64,000 nt of DNA, from contig NZ_SMKO01000001.1 of assembly GCF_004348685.1 (NCBI RefSeq), positions 1 through 64,000 on the forward strand. The letters are read 5' to 3'. The DNA comes from Nonomuraea deserti. GTDB lineage: Bacteria; Actinomycetota; Actinomycetes; Streptosporangiales; Streptosporangiaceae. The position numbers and the translations under genes are program-made. The notes beneath the pieces were generated by a model. It did no database searches and was not told the DNA's origin. It was given only the letters and a program-made list of their open reading frames with translations. Below are positions 24,627 to 33,456 of the stretch, piece after piece (within the stretch, counting starts at the first letter, position 1; every line of letters begins with the position of its first letter).

Positions 24627-26087
24627 TCACTTGTTCAGCACCGCCTCCATCACGGCCTTCCCGATCGGCGCGGCGGTGCCGCCGCCCGTCGCCTCCGCGC
24701 CGACGTTGGCCGCACCGGACTCGACGATGACCGCCAGGGCCACCTTGGGGTCCTCGGCCGGCGCGAAGGAGATGAACCAGGCGTGCGGAGGCTGGTTGTC
24801 GGACGTCTCCGCGGTGCCCGTCTTGCCCGCTACTTGGACGCCCGGCACCTGCGCCCGGTTGGCGGTGCCGTTGCTGACGACGCTCACCATCATGTCGCGC
24901 AGCTTGGCCGCCGTCTCGGTGCTGACCGCCTCGGTCAGCTCGTCCTGCTCGGCCTCTTCGATCGTGTCGCCCTTGGCGTCGGTGACCTTCTTGACGAGGT
25001 ACGGCTTCATCACCGTGCCCTCGTTGGCGATGCCCGCGGAAATCATGGCCATCTGCAGCGGCGTCATCTGGTTGCTGCGCTGCCCGATGGAGGCCATCGC
25101 GACGGCCGCTTCGTCCTCACGGGGGCCGAAGTCGCTCTGGGCGACGGGCATCGGGATCGCGAGCGGCTCGCCCATGCCGAACTTGGCCGACTGCTCCTGC
25201 ACCTTGTCGTAGCCCAGGTCCATGCCCATCTTGCCGAACGGCGTGTTGCACGACCTCTCCAGCGCGAAGACCAGCGTGACCTGGCCGCTGCCGCAGGCGG
25301 CCCCGCCGTAGTTGGGCAGAGTGGCGGTGGTGTTGGGCAGCGTGAGCCGCTGCGGCGCCTCCACGGTGGTCTGCGGGCCCCGCGAGGAGTCGTCCTCGAG
25401 GTAGGCCGCCATCGTCACGACCTTGAACGTCGAGCCGGGCGGGTAGGTGCGGTCGATGGTGCGGTTGAGGAGCGGCTGGCCCTTCTCCTTGGCCAGCTCG
25501 TCGTAGCGCGGGAACACCTTGCTCTTGTCGGTCAGCGACAGCTCGGCGGGGTCGTAGGTCGGCAGCGAGACCATCGCGAGGATCGCGCCCGTCTTCGGCT
25601 CGAGCGCGACGACGGCGCCGCGCTTGCCGCTCTGGCGCAGCGCGTCGTAGGCGGCCTTCTGCACCCTGGGATTGATCGTGACCTCGACGTTGGCGCCCTT
25701 GGTCGGCTCGCCGGTGAACAGGTCGATGCTCCGCCTCAGCAGCAGGTCGGCGCTGGAGCCGTCGAGCAGTTTGTTCTGGGTGCCCTCGATGGCGCTCGCG
25801 CTCTCCGGCGAGAAGAAGCCGGTGACGTGCGCGTAGAGCTCGCCCTCAGGGTATTTCCTGACGAACTTGAACTGCTTGCTGTCGGTCTCGACGGACTGCG
25901 CGATCACCTTGCCGCCGGCGATGATGCGGCCACGCTCGACGGCGTAACGGTCGTAGAAGTTACGGGTGTTACGGGCGTCGGTGCTGAGGCCTTCGGCCCT
26001 CACGGCCTGCAGGTAGTTCACGTTGATCATCAGAAGCGCGAACATGGCCAGGCAGGCCACGGCCGTGCGCTTGAGCGTGCTGTTCAT
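24627..26087 (-). CDS. pbpA: penicillin-binding protein PbpA (class B transpeptidase)
   Basis: 486 residues. An N-terminal helix (about 8-25) anchors it. The transpeptidase motifs are S219-TFK, S279-C-N281 and K422-T-G424. The dimerisation pedestal has ERGRI. It cross-links peptidoglycan with its cognate SEDS polymerase. Its ATG overlaps the rodA stop by 4 bp (26084-26087), so the pair is made in equal amounts. Both are regulated by the neighbouring kinases in other actinobacteria. Confidence 0.96.
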   Translation of the reverse strand: MNSTLKRTAVACLAMFALLMINVNYLQAVRAEGLSTDARNTRNFYDRYAVERGRIIAGGKVIAQSVETDSKQFKFVRKYPEGELYAHVTGFFSPESASAIEGTQNKLLDGSSADLLLRRSIDLFTGEPTKGANVEVTINPRVQKAAYDALRQSGKRGAVVALEPKTGAILAMVSLPTYDPAELSLTDKSKVFPRYDELAKEKGQPLLNRTIDRTYPPGSTFKVVTMAAYLEDDSSRGPQTTVEAPQRLTLPNTTATLPNYGGAACGSGQVTLVFALERSCNTPFGKMGMDLGYDKVQEQSAKFGMGEPLAIPMPVAQSDFGPREDEAAVAMASIGQRSNQMTPLQMAMISAGIANEGTVMKPYLVKKVTDAKGDTIEEAEQDELTEAVSTETAAKLRDMMVSVVSNGTANRAQVPGVQVAGKTGTAETSDNQPPHAWFISFAPAEDPKVALAVIVESGAANVGAEATGGGTAAPIGKAVMEAVLNK

Positions 26088-27478
26088 CGCTGGAACACCT
26101 GCGTCATTCCTTCGTTCTGGATCGCCTGGGGCGGAGGCTTACGCGCCGCATCCGACATGCGTACCAATAGCGCGATAAGGATCCAGTTAGCCAGCAGCGC
26201 CGAGCCACCCTGTGACATGAAGGGGGTCACCAGGCCGGTCAGGGGAATCAGGTTCGTCACGCCGCCCACGATGATGAACACCTGCCAGGCCAGGATGAAG
26301 GACAGGCCGCCCGCCAGGAGCTTGGAGAACGGGTCACGGGCCGCCAGCGACGTGCGCAGGCCGCGCTGCACCACCAGCGCGTAGAGCATGAGCAGCGCCA
26401 TCAGGCCGGTCAGGCCCAGCTCCTCGCCCGTAGCGGCGAAGATGAAGTCGGAGAAGGCCAGCGGGATCAACTCGGGGTGACCCTGGCCGAGCCCCGTGCC
26501 GAGGATGCCGCCCGAGCCCATGGCGAACAGGCCCTGCATGAGCTGCGCGCTGCCGCCGACCCGGTCGAAGAGCTCGGGATCGCTCGGATTGAGGAAGACC
26601 TCGAAACGCTGCTGGACGTGGTCGAAGACCAGGCCGGCCAGAACGGCGCCGCCCGCGAAGAGCAGGATGCCTATGATCACCCAGGAGACGCGCTGCGTGG
26701 CGATGTAGAGCAGCGCGATGAACGTGCCGAACAGCAGCAGCGACGACCCCAGGTCCTTCTGCATGACCAGGACGCCGAGGCTGACGCCCCACGTGATGAG
26801 GACCGGACCCAGGTCACGCGCGCGCGGCAGGTCGATGAAGAGCAACCGCCGCCCGGCGAGGGCGAGCACGTCGCGCTTGGCGACCAGATAGCCGGCGAAG
26901 AAGATGACCAGCGCCAGCTTGGCGAACTCGGCAGGCTGCAACTGGCCCAGGCCGGGGATGCCGATCCAGATCCTGGCGCCGTTGATCTCCTGGCCGAGGA
27001 ACGGGATCAACGGCGAGACCAGCAGGATCAGGCCCAGGGCGCCCGCCGTGTAGGTCAGGCGCTGCAGTGCGCGGTGGTCACGCAAGAAAATCAGCGTGAC
27101 GCTGAACAACACGATGCCGACGAGTGTCCACATCAGCTGCGAGTTGGGCGAGGCCAGCCTGGCGGAGGGCAGATTCGAGTCGGACTCGGAGAGCCGGAAG
27201 ATCATCACCAGGCCGAGCCCGTTGATCAGCGTCACCAGCGGCAGGATCAGCGGGTCGGCCCACGGCGCGAACTTCGCCAGCACCAGATAGGCGGCCAGCA
27301 TCAGCCCGCCAAGGCTCAGGCCGTACGTCAGCATCCCCGACGGGATCGCGCCGTCCATCGCCAGGCCCACGTTGGCGTACGCGCCCATGACGACCAGCAC
27401 CGCGAGAGCGAGCATGACCAGCTGGGCCCCGCGGCGCTTGGCCGGCATCGGGACCGGTTCGGCGGCGACTTCGCTCAT
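26084..27478 (-). CDS. rodA: SEDS peptidoglycan polymerase RodA/FtsW
   Basis: 464 residues with ten or more membrane helices. SEDS hallmarks are the long loop between TM7 and TM8 and the conserved segments GSGGILGTGLGQGHPELIP and SDFIFAATGEELG. It polymerises lipid II and pairs with PbpA. ATG 27478 follows directly after the pstP stop (27479), an abutting junction that allows coupling. Confidence 0.95.
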   Translation of the reverse strand: MSEVAAEPVPMPAKRRGAQLVMLALAVLVVMGAYANVGLAMDGAIPSGMLTYGLSLGGLMLAAYLVLAKFAPWADPLILPLVTLINGLGLVMIFRLSESDSNLPSARLASPNSQLMWTLVGIVLFSVTLIFLRDHRALQRLTYTAGALGLILLVSPLIPFLGQEINGARIWIGIPGLGQLQPAEFAKLALVIFFAGYLVAKRDVLALAGRRLLFIDLPRARDLGPVLITWGVSLGVLVMQKDLGSSLLLFGTFIALLYIATQRVSWVIIGILLFAGGAVLAGLVFDHVQQRFEVFLNPSDPELFDRVGGSAQLMQGLFAMGSGGILGTGLGQGHPELIPLAFSDFIFAATGEELGLTGLMALLMLYALVVQRGLRTSLAARDPFSKLLAGGLSFILAWQVFIIVGGVTNLIPLTGLVTPFMSQGGSALLANWILIALLVRMSDAARKPPPQAIQNEGMTQVFQR

Positions 27479-28777
27479 CTATTGCTGCTGTTTCGTCTTG
27501 GTCGCGCTCGCGGTCGGCGTGGGCGACGTGCTGGCGGACGGGGACGTTTCGCTCTGCTGGTCCTCGGAGAACTTCAACGCGTTGATCCTCGTGATGCCTT
27601 CGTCGACGGTGGTGACGGGGAAGGTGCTCTTGATGAGCTCCTGATCCGCCTCCGACAGCTGGGAGAGCTGCCGGCCAGTGGGCCGCGAGACCTCGAAGAG
27701 CTGGAAGGGGCCCACCTCGACCTTGATCCCCTGGAACACGACCACCTCGTCGCCCCTCGCACCGACGAAGAACTGGTCTTGAGTCCACTGGTATCCAAAG
27801 TAACCGCCGGCGCCGACGGCGAGCGTGCCGATGCCGAGCACGGTGACCAGCACGGGCCACAGACGACGACGGCCCGACCGCCGGGACGCCTGCGCGACCG
27901 GCTCGTCGAAGTCGCCATCGTCCGCGATCACCGGCTGGGGTGCGGTCACCGCGCCGGGTCGCCCCGGCGGCTCCGCCTCCTGCGCGGCGCCCCGCAGGCG
28001 GTTCATGCCCGCGGCGCCCACGACGGCGGCGTCGGCCGGCACCTGCTGCCCGTCGGTGATCTCGAGCACGTCGGCCAGCACACACGTGATGTTGTCGGGC
28101 CCGCCGCCCCTGTTCGCCAGGTCGATGAGCTGGCGGACGACCTCTTCAGGATCGTCGATGTTGGTGAGCGTGGCGTGCAGCGTCTCCGCGCTCACCACGC
28201 CCGACAGGCCGTCGGAACACAGGAGGTAGCGGTCGCCCACCTGCGCCTCGCGGAGCGTGAGGTCGGGATCGACCTCACCGCTGCCGTCGAGCGCGCGCAG
28301 CAGGATCGACCGCTGCGGGTGCGTGGCCGCCTCCTCCGGCGTGATGCGCCCGTCGTCGACGAGCTGCTGGACCAGTGTGTGGTCATGGGTGATCTGGTAG
28401 AGCTCCCCGCGTCTGAGCAGGTAGGCGCGCGAGTCGCCGACGTGCACCAAGGCGACCTGGGTGCCGTGCCAGAGCATGGCCGTGAGAGTCGTGCCCATGC
28501 CTTTGAGGCTGGGATCCCGCCCCACCATCTCGTGCAGCTTGCGGTTGGCGTCGCGTACGGCTGCCTCGATGGCGTTGAGCAGGTCACCCCCCTGTTGAGC
28601 CTCTTCCAGAGAGGCCATGGCGTCGATGGCGACTGAGCTCGCCACCTCGCCGTGTGCGTGCCCGCCCATGCCGTCGGCGACGGCGAGCAGGCGGCCGCTA
28701 GCGTACGCCGAGTCCTCGTTCCCTTCGCGGAGGAGGCCGACGTCCGAGCGGGCGGCGTAGCGGAGTGCGATGGTCAT
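27479..28777 (-). CDS. pstP: PP2C-type Ser/Thr phosphatase PstP
   Basis: 432 residues. The PP2C catalytic domain (1-240) has the metal motifs NEDS, ADGMGGH, VGDSRAYLLR, SDGLSG and GGGPDNITCV. A linker, one membrane helix (near 300-320) and a short outer domain follow. It removes phosphates placed by PknA and PknB. The ATG overlaps the fhaB stop by 4 bp. Confidence 0.96.
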   Translation of the reverse strand: MTIALRYAARSDVGLLREGNEDSAYASGRLLAVADGMGGHAHGEVASSVAIDAMASLEEAQQGGDLLNAIEAAVRDANRKLHEMVGRDPSLKGMGTTLTAMLWHGTQVALVHVGDSRAYLLRRGELYQITHDHTLVQQLVDDGRITPEEAATHPQRSILLRALDGSGEVDPDLTLREAQVGDRYLLCSDGLSGVVSAETLHATLTNIDDPEEVVRQLIDLANRGGGPDNITCVLADVLEITDGQQVPADAAVVGAAGMNRLRGAAQEAEPPGRPGAVTAPQPVIADDGDFDEPVAQASRRSGRRRLWPVLVTVLGIGTLAVGAGGYFGYQWTQDQFFVGARGDEVVVFQGIKVEVGPFQLFEVSRPTGRQLSQLSEADQELIKSTFPVTTVDEGITRINALKFSEDQQSETSPSASTSPTPTASATKTKQQQ

Positions 28778-29244
28778 TTGCGCAATTCAATGACTGTCTT
28801 GCCGACGCGGATCGGAACACCGAGCGGCACCGGGGTCGGGCGGGTGACTTTCGAGCGGTCGAGATACGTGCCGTTCGTCGAACCGAGATCTTCCACGATC
28901 CACTGACCGTCCTGAGGGAAGAGCCGGGCATGCCGGCTGGATGCGTAGTCGTCGCTGACTACCAGCGTGGCGTCGTTCGCCCGGCCAATGGTGATGGGCG
29001 TCTCCGTGAGGTTAATGGTGGTGCCTTGCAGGGGGCCACCGGTAACGACGAGCTGGCGTGGCTCACCCTTCTTGCTCTTGGGCTTGGCCACGGGTTTGGC
29101 GGGTTTCACGCCTTTGCGTGGGCCCGCGGGAGCCGTGCGTGAACCGAACAAGTCAGTCCGGATCACGCCGACTGCGGCAATGACGAAAAACCACAGCACC
29201 GCCAGGAAGGCGAGCCGGATCAGCAGCAGCGTGAGCTCGGACAT
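28774..29244 (-). CDS. fhaB: FHA-domain protein FhaB (FipA-like)
   Basis: 156 residues. One N-terminal helix is followed by a basic linker and an FHA domain with IGRANDATLV, SSRHARL and DLGSTNGTYL, the phosphothreonine-binding signature. It reads PknA/PknB phosphorylation and links it to division proteins. It lies directly upstream of pstP in the operon. Confidence 0.95.
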   Translation of the reverse strand: MSELTLLLIRLAFLAVLWFFVIAAVGVIRTDLFGSRTAPAGPRKGVKPAKPVAKPKSKKGEPRQLVVTGGPLQGTTINLTETPITIGRANDATLVVSDDYASSRHARLFPQDGQWIVEDLGSTNGTYLDRSKVTRPTPVPLGVPIRVGKTVIELRK

Positions 29245-29261
29245 GGACCGTCTGTCTACCC

Positions 29262-30002
29262 CTAATCGCGCCGGAACACCAGAGTCGTGCGCCCCAACGT
29301 CACTCGCGTGCCGTTCTGAAGCTCGATCCTGCGTACCGGCTGGCCATTGACAAAAGTGCCGTTCGTCGACCCGAGATCGACGAGGGCCACGAGCTGGCCC
29401 TCGACACGCAACTCCGCGTGATGACGCGAAACGCCCGGGTCGACCAGACGAAGATCGCAGTCGGTGCCCCTGCCCAGCAAGGTCACCGGAGTGGTGAGCT
29501 CGTAGGAACGGTCGCCCTGCGGGTCGTCCTGAGTGGAGACGAGCAGCCTGGGCCGCCCTTGGAACGCGTGCGGCCTCGACGGAGGCAGGTCGCTCGCCGG
29601 CTGGCGAATCTCGTCCTGCTCCACCGTGGCGCCGCGGATGACGCCCGACCTGATGCGGAACAGGCCGACAGCCAGATCGCCGGCGGTCTCGAAACGCACC
29701 CGGACCGGTCCCACGAAGGAGTAGCCCTGCTCCTTGGCGTACTCCCTGGCGAGGTTGGCCAGCTCGTGGCTGATGCTGTCGGCGTAGACCTCAAGCCGCT
29801 CGCTGTCGGTCGTGGACAGCTCAACCACGAAGTCGTTGGGCACGAGTGTGCGGCCTTGGGCGACGATCGCCGCACGCTCATCCATCTCCCGCTGAACCGC
29901 GCTGGCGACCTCGACCGGCTGAAGGTCAGATTTGAACGCCCGCGCAAAGGCTCCCTCAACCAAGCCTTCGAGCCTTCGCTCGAAGCGCTGAAGGACTCCC
30001 AC
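29262..30002 (-). CDS. fhaA: FHA-domain protein FhaA
   Basis: 246 residues. An N-terminal DUF3662-type domain (VGVLQRFERRLEGLVEGAF) is followed by a short linker and a C-terminal FHA domain with LLGRGTDCDL, VSRHHAEL and DLGSTNGTFVNG. It binds phosphorylated partners, such as the MviN/MurJ pseudokinase complex in mycobacteria, to regulate lipid II flow. GTG 30002 is the start (GGGAGG upstream); the frame before it is not coding. It is first in the fhaA-to-pknB operon. The promoter lies between here and tRNA-Leu. Confidence 0.95.
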   Translation of the reverse strand: MGVLQRFERRLEGLVEGAFARAFKSDLQPVEVASAVQREMDERAAIVAQGRTLVPNDFVVELSTTDSERLEVYADSISHELANLAREYAKEQGYSFVGPVRVRFETAGDLAVGLFRIRSGVIRGATVEQDEIRQPASDLPPSRPHAFQGRPRLLVSTQDDPQGDRSYELTTPVTLLGRGTDCDLRLVDPGVSRHHAELRVEGQLVALVDLGSTNGTFVNGQPVRRIELQNGTRVTLGRTTLVFRRD

Positions 30003-30201
30003 CGGGTACCTCCCTTCCTCCGTGCATATGATCGCGGCCCCCAGACGCTCGCGGCGCCCGGCTTCCGCTCGTTCCACTTCACGGCGTCCCTGGCGCTCGT
30101 CAGCTGTCGCGCCCAGCTCCTCCGCTCCCGTGTCTTATGCGATCGTATCCGGGTTCAGTACCAGTGGCTGTTCCGTGCTACTGTTCTTTCCGCACCCACA
30201 A

Positions 30202-30284
30202 GGGCGGGTGGCGGAACGGCAGACGCGCACGGTTCAGGTCCGTGTGTCCGAAAGGACGTGAGGGTTCAAATCCCTCCTCGCCCA
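30202..30284 (+). tRNA. tRNA-Leu (anticodon CAG)
   Basis: An 83-nt class II tRNA. The 7-bp acceptor stem pairs GGGCGGG with CTCGCCC (one G-U). The anticodon loop TTCAGGT (CAG) sits on the CACGG/CCGTG stem. A long variable arm and the T-loop GGTTCAAATCC are present. The 3' CCA is not encoded. A tRNA-Leu next to fhaA is conserved in mycobacteria. Confidence 0.95.
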
Positions 30285-30354
30285 CTCGTTGACTGGGGAT
30301 CCTTGGTCGCAAGCCTTTCAGGCGTTGCTCCCGCGGGTCCCCTCGTCGTGTCTC

Positions 30355-30416
30355 CCGGGGGATAACCCCCGGACCCCCAGGCAGGACGCTGGCGCTCCCG
30401 GGGGATTTCCCCCGGG
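30355..30416 (+). terminator. tandem hairpins after tRNA-Leu
   Basis: Hairpin 1: CCGGGGG (30355-30361), loop ATAA, CCCCCGG (30366-30372). Hairpin 2: CCCGGGGG (30397-30404), loop ATTT, CCCCCGGG (30409-30416). The near-identical stems look duplicated. Confidence 0.6.
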
Positions 30417-30427
30417 CCCCCGTCACA

Positions 30428-30630
30428 ACCTCGTCGTGGCTGGTGTCCGGTCCGGCCTTTCGTGGCTGTGTCCGGTTCTGCCTTGTCTTAGCTGGTGTGC
30501 TGTGTCCGGTTCTGCCTTGTCTTGGCTGGTGTACGGTCCGGCCTTTCGTGGCTGGTGTCCCGTTCTGCCTCGTCGTGGCTGGAACCGGTGCCGCCTTGTC
30601 CTGGCTGGTGTTCGGGCCCGTCGTAGCGGT
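30428..30630. repeat. degenerate 26-34 bp tandem repeats
   Basis: About seven units of the type CGTGGCTGGTGTCCGGTTCTGCCTTGT. Units vary in length and sequence. The long frames through it have no ribosome site, so it is taken as non-coding. Confidence 0.75.
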
Positions 30631-30804
30631 TCTCCTGGGTTCTTTTGTGCAGACCCACATTGGCGAAGCTTGTTGCGGATCGCAAGGGTCGGGGTCTTCC
30701 TTTTCAAGAATCTGTCGGTGATGGGGCCTCTCGGGACCGTACGCCCGTGTGGTTGCAAGATGCTTTCTGGTCGCTTGACCGTTGCTGTGTGTTTTAGTTC
30801 ACAC

Positions 30805-31821
30805 TCACGCTGCTTTGGTTCTGGTGTCCAGGAGTTCGCCCACCAGGTCCGTGAGGCTCACCATGCCGATGATCGCATCGTGCTGGTCCGTGACCAGCGC
30901 GAGGTGGGCTCTGGCCTCCTGGAGGGCCGTCACCGCTTCGGGGATCTGGGTGGTGCTGCGCAGCCTGGGCACCTCCCTGGCCAGCTCGCGTGCCGTCTTG
31001 CCGGGGTTGAGCAGGGCGTCCCTGGCGTGCAGGGCGCCTTCTATGACCGACTCGTTCTTCACCAGGAGGCGTAGGTGGTTGGTTGTCACCGCCGTCTGCT
31101 TGATCTCCGAGGCGTCGGCCGTGGGGGCGACCTTCGCCGCCTGGGCGATGGGGGTCATCAGGCGTTCGATGCCCTCGTCGTCGAGGCGCAGGGCGCGGGT
31201 CAGGAGGTCGTGTTCCTCCCGGTCCAGCAGGCCCATGCGGCCCGACTCGCCTACCAGCATGGCGAGCTGGCGCGGGGTTCTGGTCGTCGCCAGCTCGTCT
31301 CTCGGCTTGACGCCGAAGAGGCGGAGTATGACGTTCGTCAGGCCGTTGAGCGCCGAGAGCAGAGGGCGCATCAGCCACGTGAAGCCGCGGAACGGCAGGG
31401 TCAGCAGGAGCGCCGCGCGCTCAGGGTGGGTCAGCGCCCAGGACTTGGGGGCCATCTCGCCGATGACCATGTGCAGGAACGTCACCAGGGCCAGGGAGAT
31501 GGTCAGGGAGATCGGGAGGCGCAGGCCCTCAGGGACGCCCACCATCGCGAAGACGGGCTCCAGATAGTGCTCGATCGCCGGCTCGGTCACCTGGCCCAGG
31601 CCCAGCGTGCACAGGGTGATGCCCAGCTGGGCGCCGGCCAGCATGAGGGAGAGCTGGCGGCCGCCGCGCACCGCCGACTTGGCGGTGAGCCTGACCAGGC
31701 GGTTGCCGCCCGAGGCCATCTCCTCCAGGCGGTGGCGGCGCGAGGAGACGAAGGCGAACTCGGCGGCCACGAACAGCGCGTTGAAGGCCAGCAGCGCCAG
31801 GCTCAGAAGGATCATGCTCAT
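30805..31821 (-). CDS. CNNM/CorC-HlyC-type transporter (second of pair)
   Basis: 338 residues. A DUF21 domain (1-185) with three to four helices has conserved patches (LFVAAEFAFVSSRRHRLEEM, GAQLGITLCTLGLG, GEMAPKSWAL). A CBS-pair region follows. The CorC_HlyC tail is absent, unlike its partner. Such proteins are linked to Mg2+ or Co2+ efflux; older names call them hemolysins. ATG 31821 overlaps the partner stop (ATGA). Confidence 0.9.
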   Translation of the reverse strand: MSMILLSLALLAFNALFVAAEFAFVSSRRHRLEEMASGGNRLVRLTAKSAVRGGRQLSLMLAGAQLGITLCTLGLGQVTEPAIEHYLEPVFAMVGVPEGLRLPISLTISLALVTFLHMVIGEMAPKSWALTHPERAALLLTLPFRGFTWLMRPLLSALNGLTNVILRLFGVKPRDELATTRTPRQLAMLVGESGRMGLLDREEHDLLTRALRLDDEGIERLMTPIAQAAKVAPTADASEIKQTAVTTNHLRLLVKNESVIEGALHARDALLNPGKTARELAREVPRLRSTTQIPEAVTALQEARAHLALVTDQHDAIIGMVSLTDLVGELLDTRTKAA

Positions 31822-33164
31822 CGGGCGGCCTCCGCGTGTCGCACCGGAGCCAGGCGCACCCACTCGGGCACCCTGCGGTTGAGCGACATGACCGTGAGCT
31901 CCGCCAGGTGCTCCTCGACGTCCTCGGCGAACGGGTCGGTGTCGGGTTTGACCGGGACGGTCACCGTGTCGCCTTGGTTGGGCATCCTGCCCAGCCTGGC
32001 GAGCACGAGCCCGGCGAGCGTGTCGTAGTCGTCGCTCACCGGCAGCGCCACGCCGGTGGCCCGCTCGACCTCGTCGAGCCTGAGGCTGCCCGGCACCTCC
32101 CAGACGCCGCCCGGGTGTTCGAGGGCGCCGACCGGCTCCGGGTCGTTCTCGTCGACGAGCTCGCCGACCAGCTCTTCCGCCAGGTCCTCGACGGTGATCA
32201 CGCCGGCCAGGCCGCCGTACTCGTCGATGACGCAGGCGACGTCGTCCTTGGCCACCCTCATTCTCTCCAGTACGGCGGGCAGCGGCACCGAGGCCGGCAC
32301 CAGCAGCGCGGGGCGGGTGATCGTGGAGATCGGGCCCTCCTCCAGGCCGGAGGTGAGCAGCTCGCGCACGCCCGTCACGCCGACGACGTCGCCGTCCTCG
32401 GCGAGGACCGGGTAGCGGGAGTGCCCGCACTCGCGCATGGCGTCGAGCAGGTCGGAGATGGGCTGCGAGTCGCGCATCGCGACCACGCGGGGCCGCGGGA
32501 CCATGATCTCCTCCGCGTTGCGGTCGCCGAACTCCAGCGCCCGTTCGAGCAGCTCCGACAGCTTGGGAGGCAGCTCGCCCGCCTGGGTCGACTCGGCGAT
32601 GATGCGCGAGAGCTCCTCGGGCGTCACGCCGTGCTCGACCTCCTCCACGGGCTCGATGCCGACGCGCCTGAGCAGCCCGGTGGCGGCCGAGTCGAACAAC
32701 CGGACCACCGGCCCCACCACCGCCAGGTAGGCCAGCGTCGAGCGGGCCAGGAACTTGGCCACCACCTCCGGCCTGGCGATGCCGAGGTTCTTCGGCGCCA
32801 GCTCGCCGAGCACCATCTGCACCACGGTCGCCACGAACACGCCCGTGGCCACGGAGACGCCGGTGATCATGCCGTCGGGAAGCCCCCAGCCGGCCAGCCA
32901 CGGGCGTACGATCACGGCGATCGCGGGCTCGGCCAGGAATCCGACCAGCAGCGCGGTGACCGTGATGCCGAGCTGCGCGCCTGAGAGCATGAAGGACAGG
33001 CGGGACGTCACCTGGAGGGCCTTCTCGGCGGCGGTGTCACCGGCGGAGGCCTGCTCGCGGAGGATGCCGCGGTCGGCGGCGACGAAGGCGAACTCCTGGG
33101 CGACGAAATAGCCGGTCGCCGCCGTGAGGAGGACGAGGGACAGCAGCCCGAGATAAGCGCTCAC
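31818..33164 (-). CDS. CNNM/CorC-HlyC-type transporter (first of pair)
   Basis: 448 residues. A DUF21 membrane domain (1-195; VAQEFAFVAADRG, GAQLGITVTALLVGFLAEP, LGELAPKNLGIARPE), CBS pair (about 215-335; EIMVPRPRVVAM, VIDEYGGLAGVITVEDL) and a CorC_HlyC domain (345-430) are present. It likely works with its downstream paralogue as a heteromer in Mg2+ handling. The GTG start 33164 lies in the 3' arm of a small hairpin, and a structured leader precedes it. Confidence 0.92.
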   Translation of the reverse strand: MSAYLGLLSLVLLTAATGYFVAQEFAFVAADRGILREQASAGDTAAEKALQVTSRLSFMLSGAQLGITVTALLVGFLAEPAIAVIVRPWLAGWGLPDGMITGVSVATGVFVATVVQMVLGELAPKNLGIARPEVVAKFLARSTLAYLAVVGPVVRLFDSAATGLLRRVGIEPVEEVEHGVTPEELSRIIAESTQAGELPPKLSELLERALEFGDRNAEEIMVPRPRVVAMRDSQPISDLLDAMRECGHSRYPVLAEDGDVVGVTGVRELLTSGLEEGPISTITRPALLVPASVPLPAVLERMRVAKDDVACVIDEYGGLAGVITVEDLAEELVGELVDENDPEPVGALEHPGGVWEVPGSLRLDEVERATGVALPVSDDYDTLAGLVLARLGRMPNQGDTVTVPVKPDTDPFAEDVEEHLAELTVMSLNRRVPEWVRLAPVRHAEAAR

Positions 33165-33235
33165 CGCAGTGAGCCTTCAGGGGAACCCGTGCCTGAGCAC
33201 GGGCAAAGACTCCACGAGTCCGGAGCGGACACGAT
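33159..33235 (-). promoter_or_regulatory. structured 5' leader of the CNNM pair
   Basis: Read on the minus strand, three hairpins follow in series: GTCCG-CTC-CGGAC, CCCGTGC-TCAG-GCACGGG (33203-33186) and GCTCAC-TGCG-GTGAGC (33174-33159). The last contains the GTG start codon in its 3' arm, with the candidate ribosome site GAAGG just before the stem. It does not match the M-box (ykoK) conserved core that I know. It could tune translation with Mg2+ or temperature. Confidence 0.45.
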
Positions 33236-33456
33236 CATCCCTTCGATAGAGGTCGTCCATAACCGTAACGATGCCGATGGCCTCTATGTTTCCTGAGCCC
33301 GCGCGTGGAAGCGTCGCCGGTTTGGCGGCGGCCTGGCTCCACCGTTACGGTCAGCTGGTTCTGTGTACTTTTCCGTGGGAAATCCTTGACCGAACGCCTT
33401 CACTGCCAGGGGGTTGGACGTAGCGTCTATGTACGAAGCGAAGGGGAGAAGGCGAA

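Larger units (their letters stand above)
30285..30804. other. intergenic region with hairpins and degenerate repeats
   Basis: About 520 bp without a convincing gene. Two adjacent hairpins (30355-30372 and 30397-30416) may end tRNA-Leu transcription. A degenerate repeat array covers 30428-30630. The rest to 30804 has no recognised element. Confidence 0.6.

Noticed and set aside
23682-28636. Long plus-strand frames (23682-26384 and 26477-28636) opposite pknA, pbpA, rodA and pstP
   Set aside because: They are shadows of the conserved minus-strand operon; the composition is unnatural and there is no ribosome site.
30289-31074. 261-codon frame through the repeats after tRNA-Leu
   Set aside because: It encodes Trp/Cys/Leu-rich repeat sequence, continues into antisense of the CNNM gene and has no start signal.
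33165-33300. M-box (ykoK) magnesium riboswitch upstream of the CNNM genes
   Set aside because: The conserved M-box core is not visible. Only simple hairpins are seen, so it is reported as an unclassified leader.
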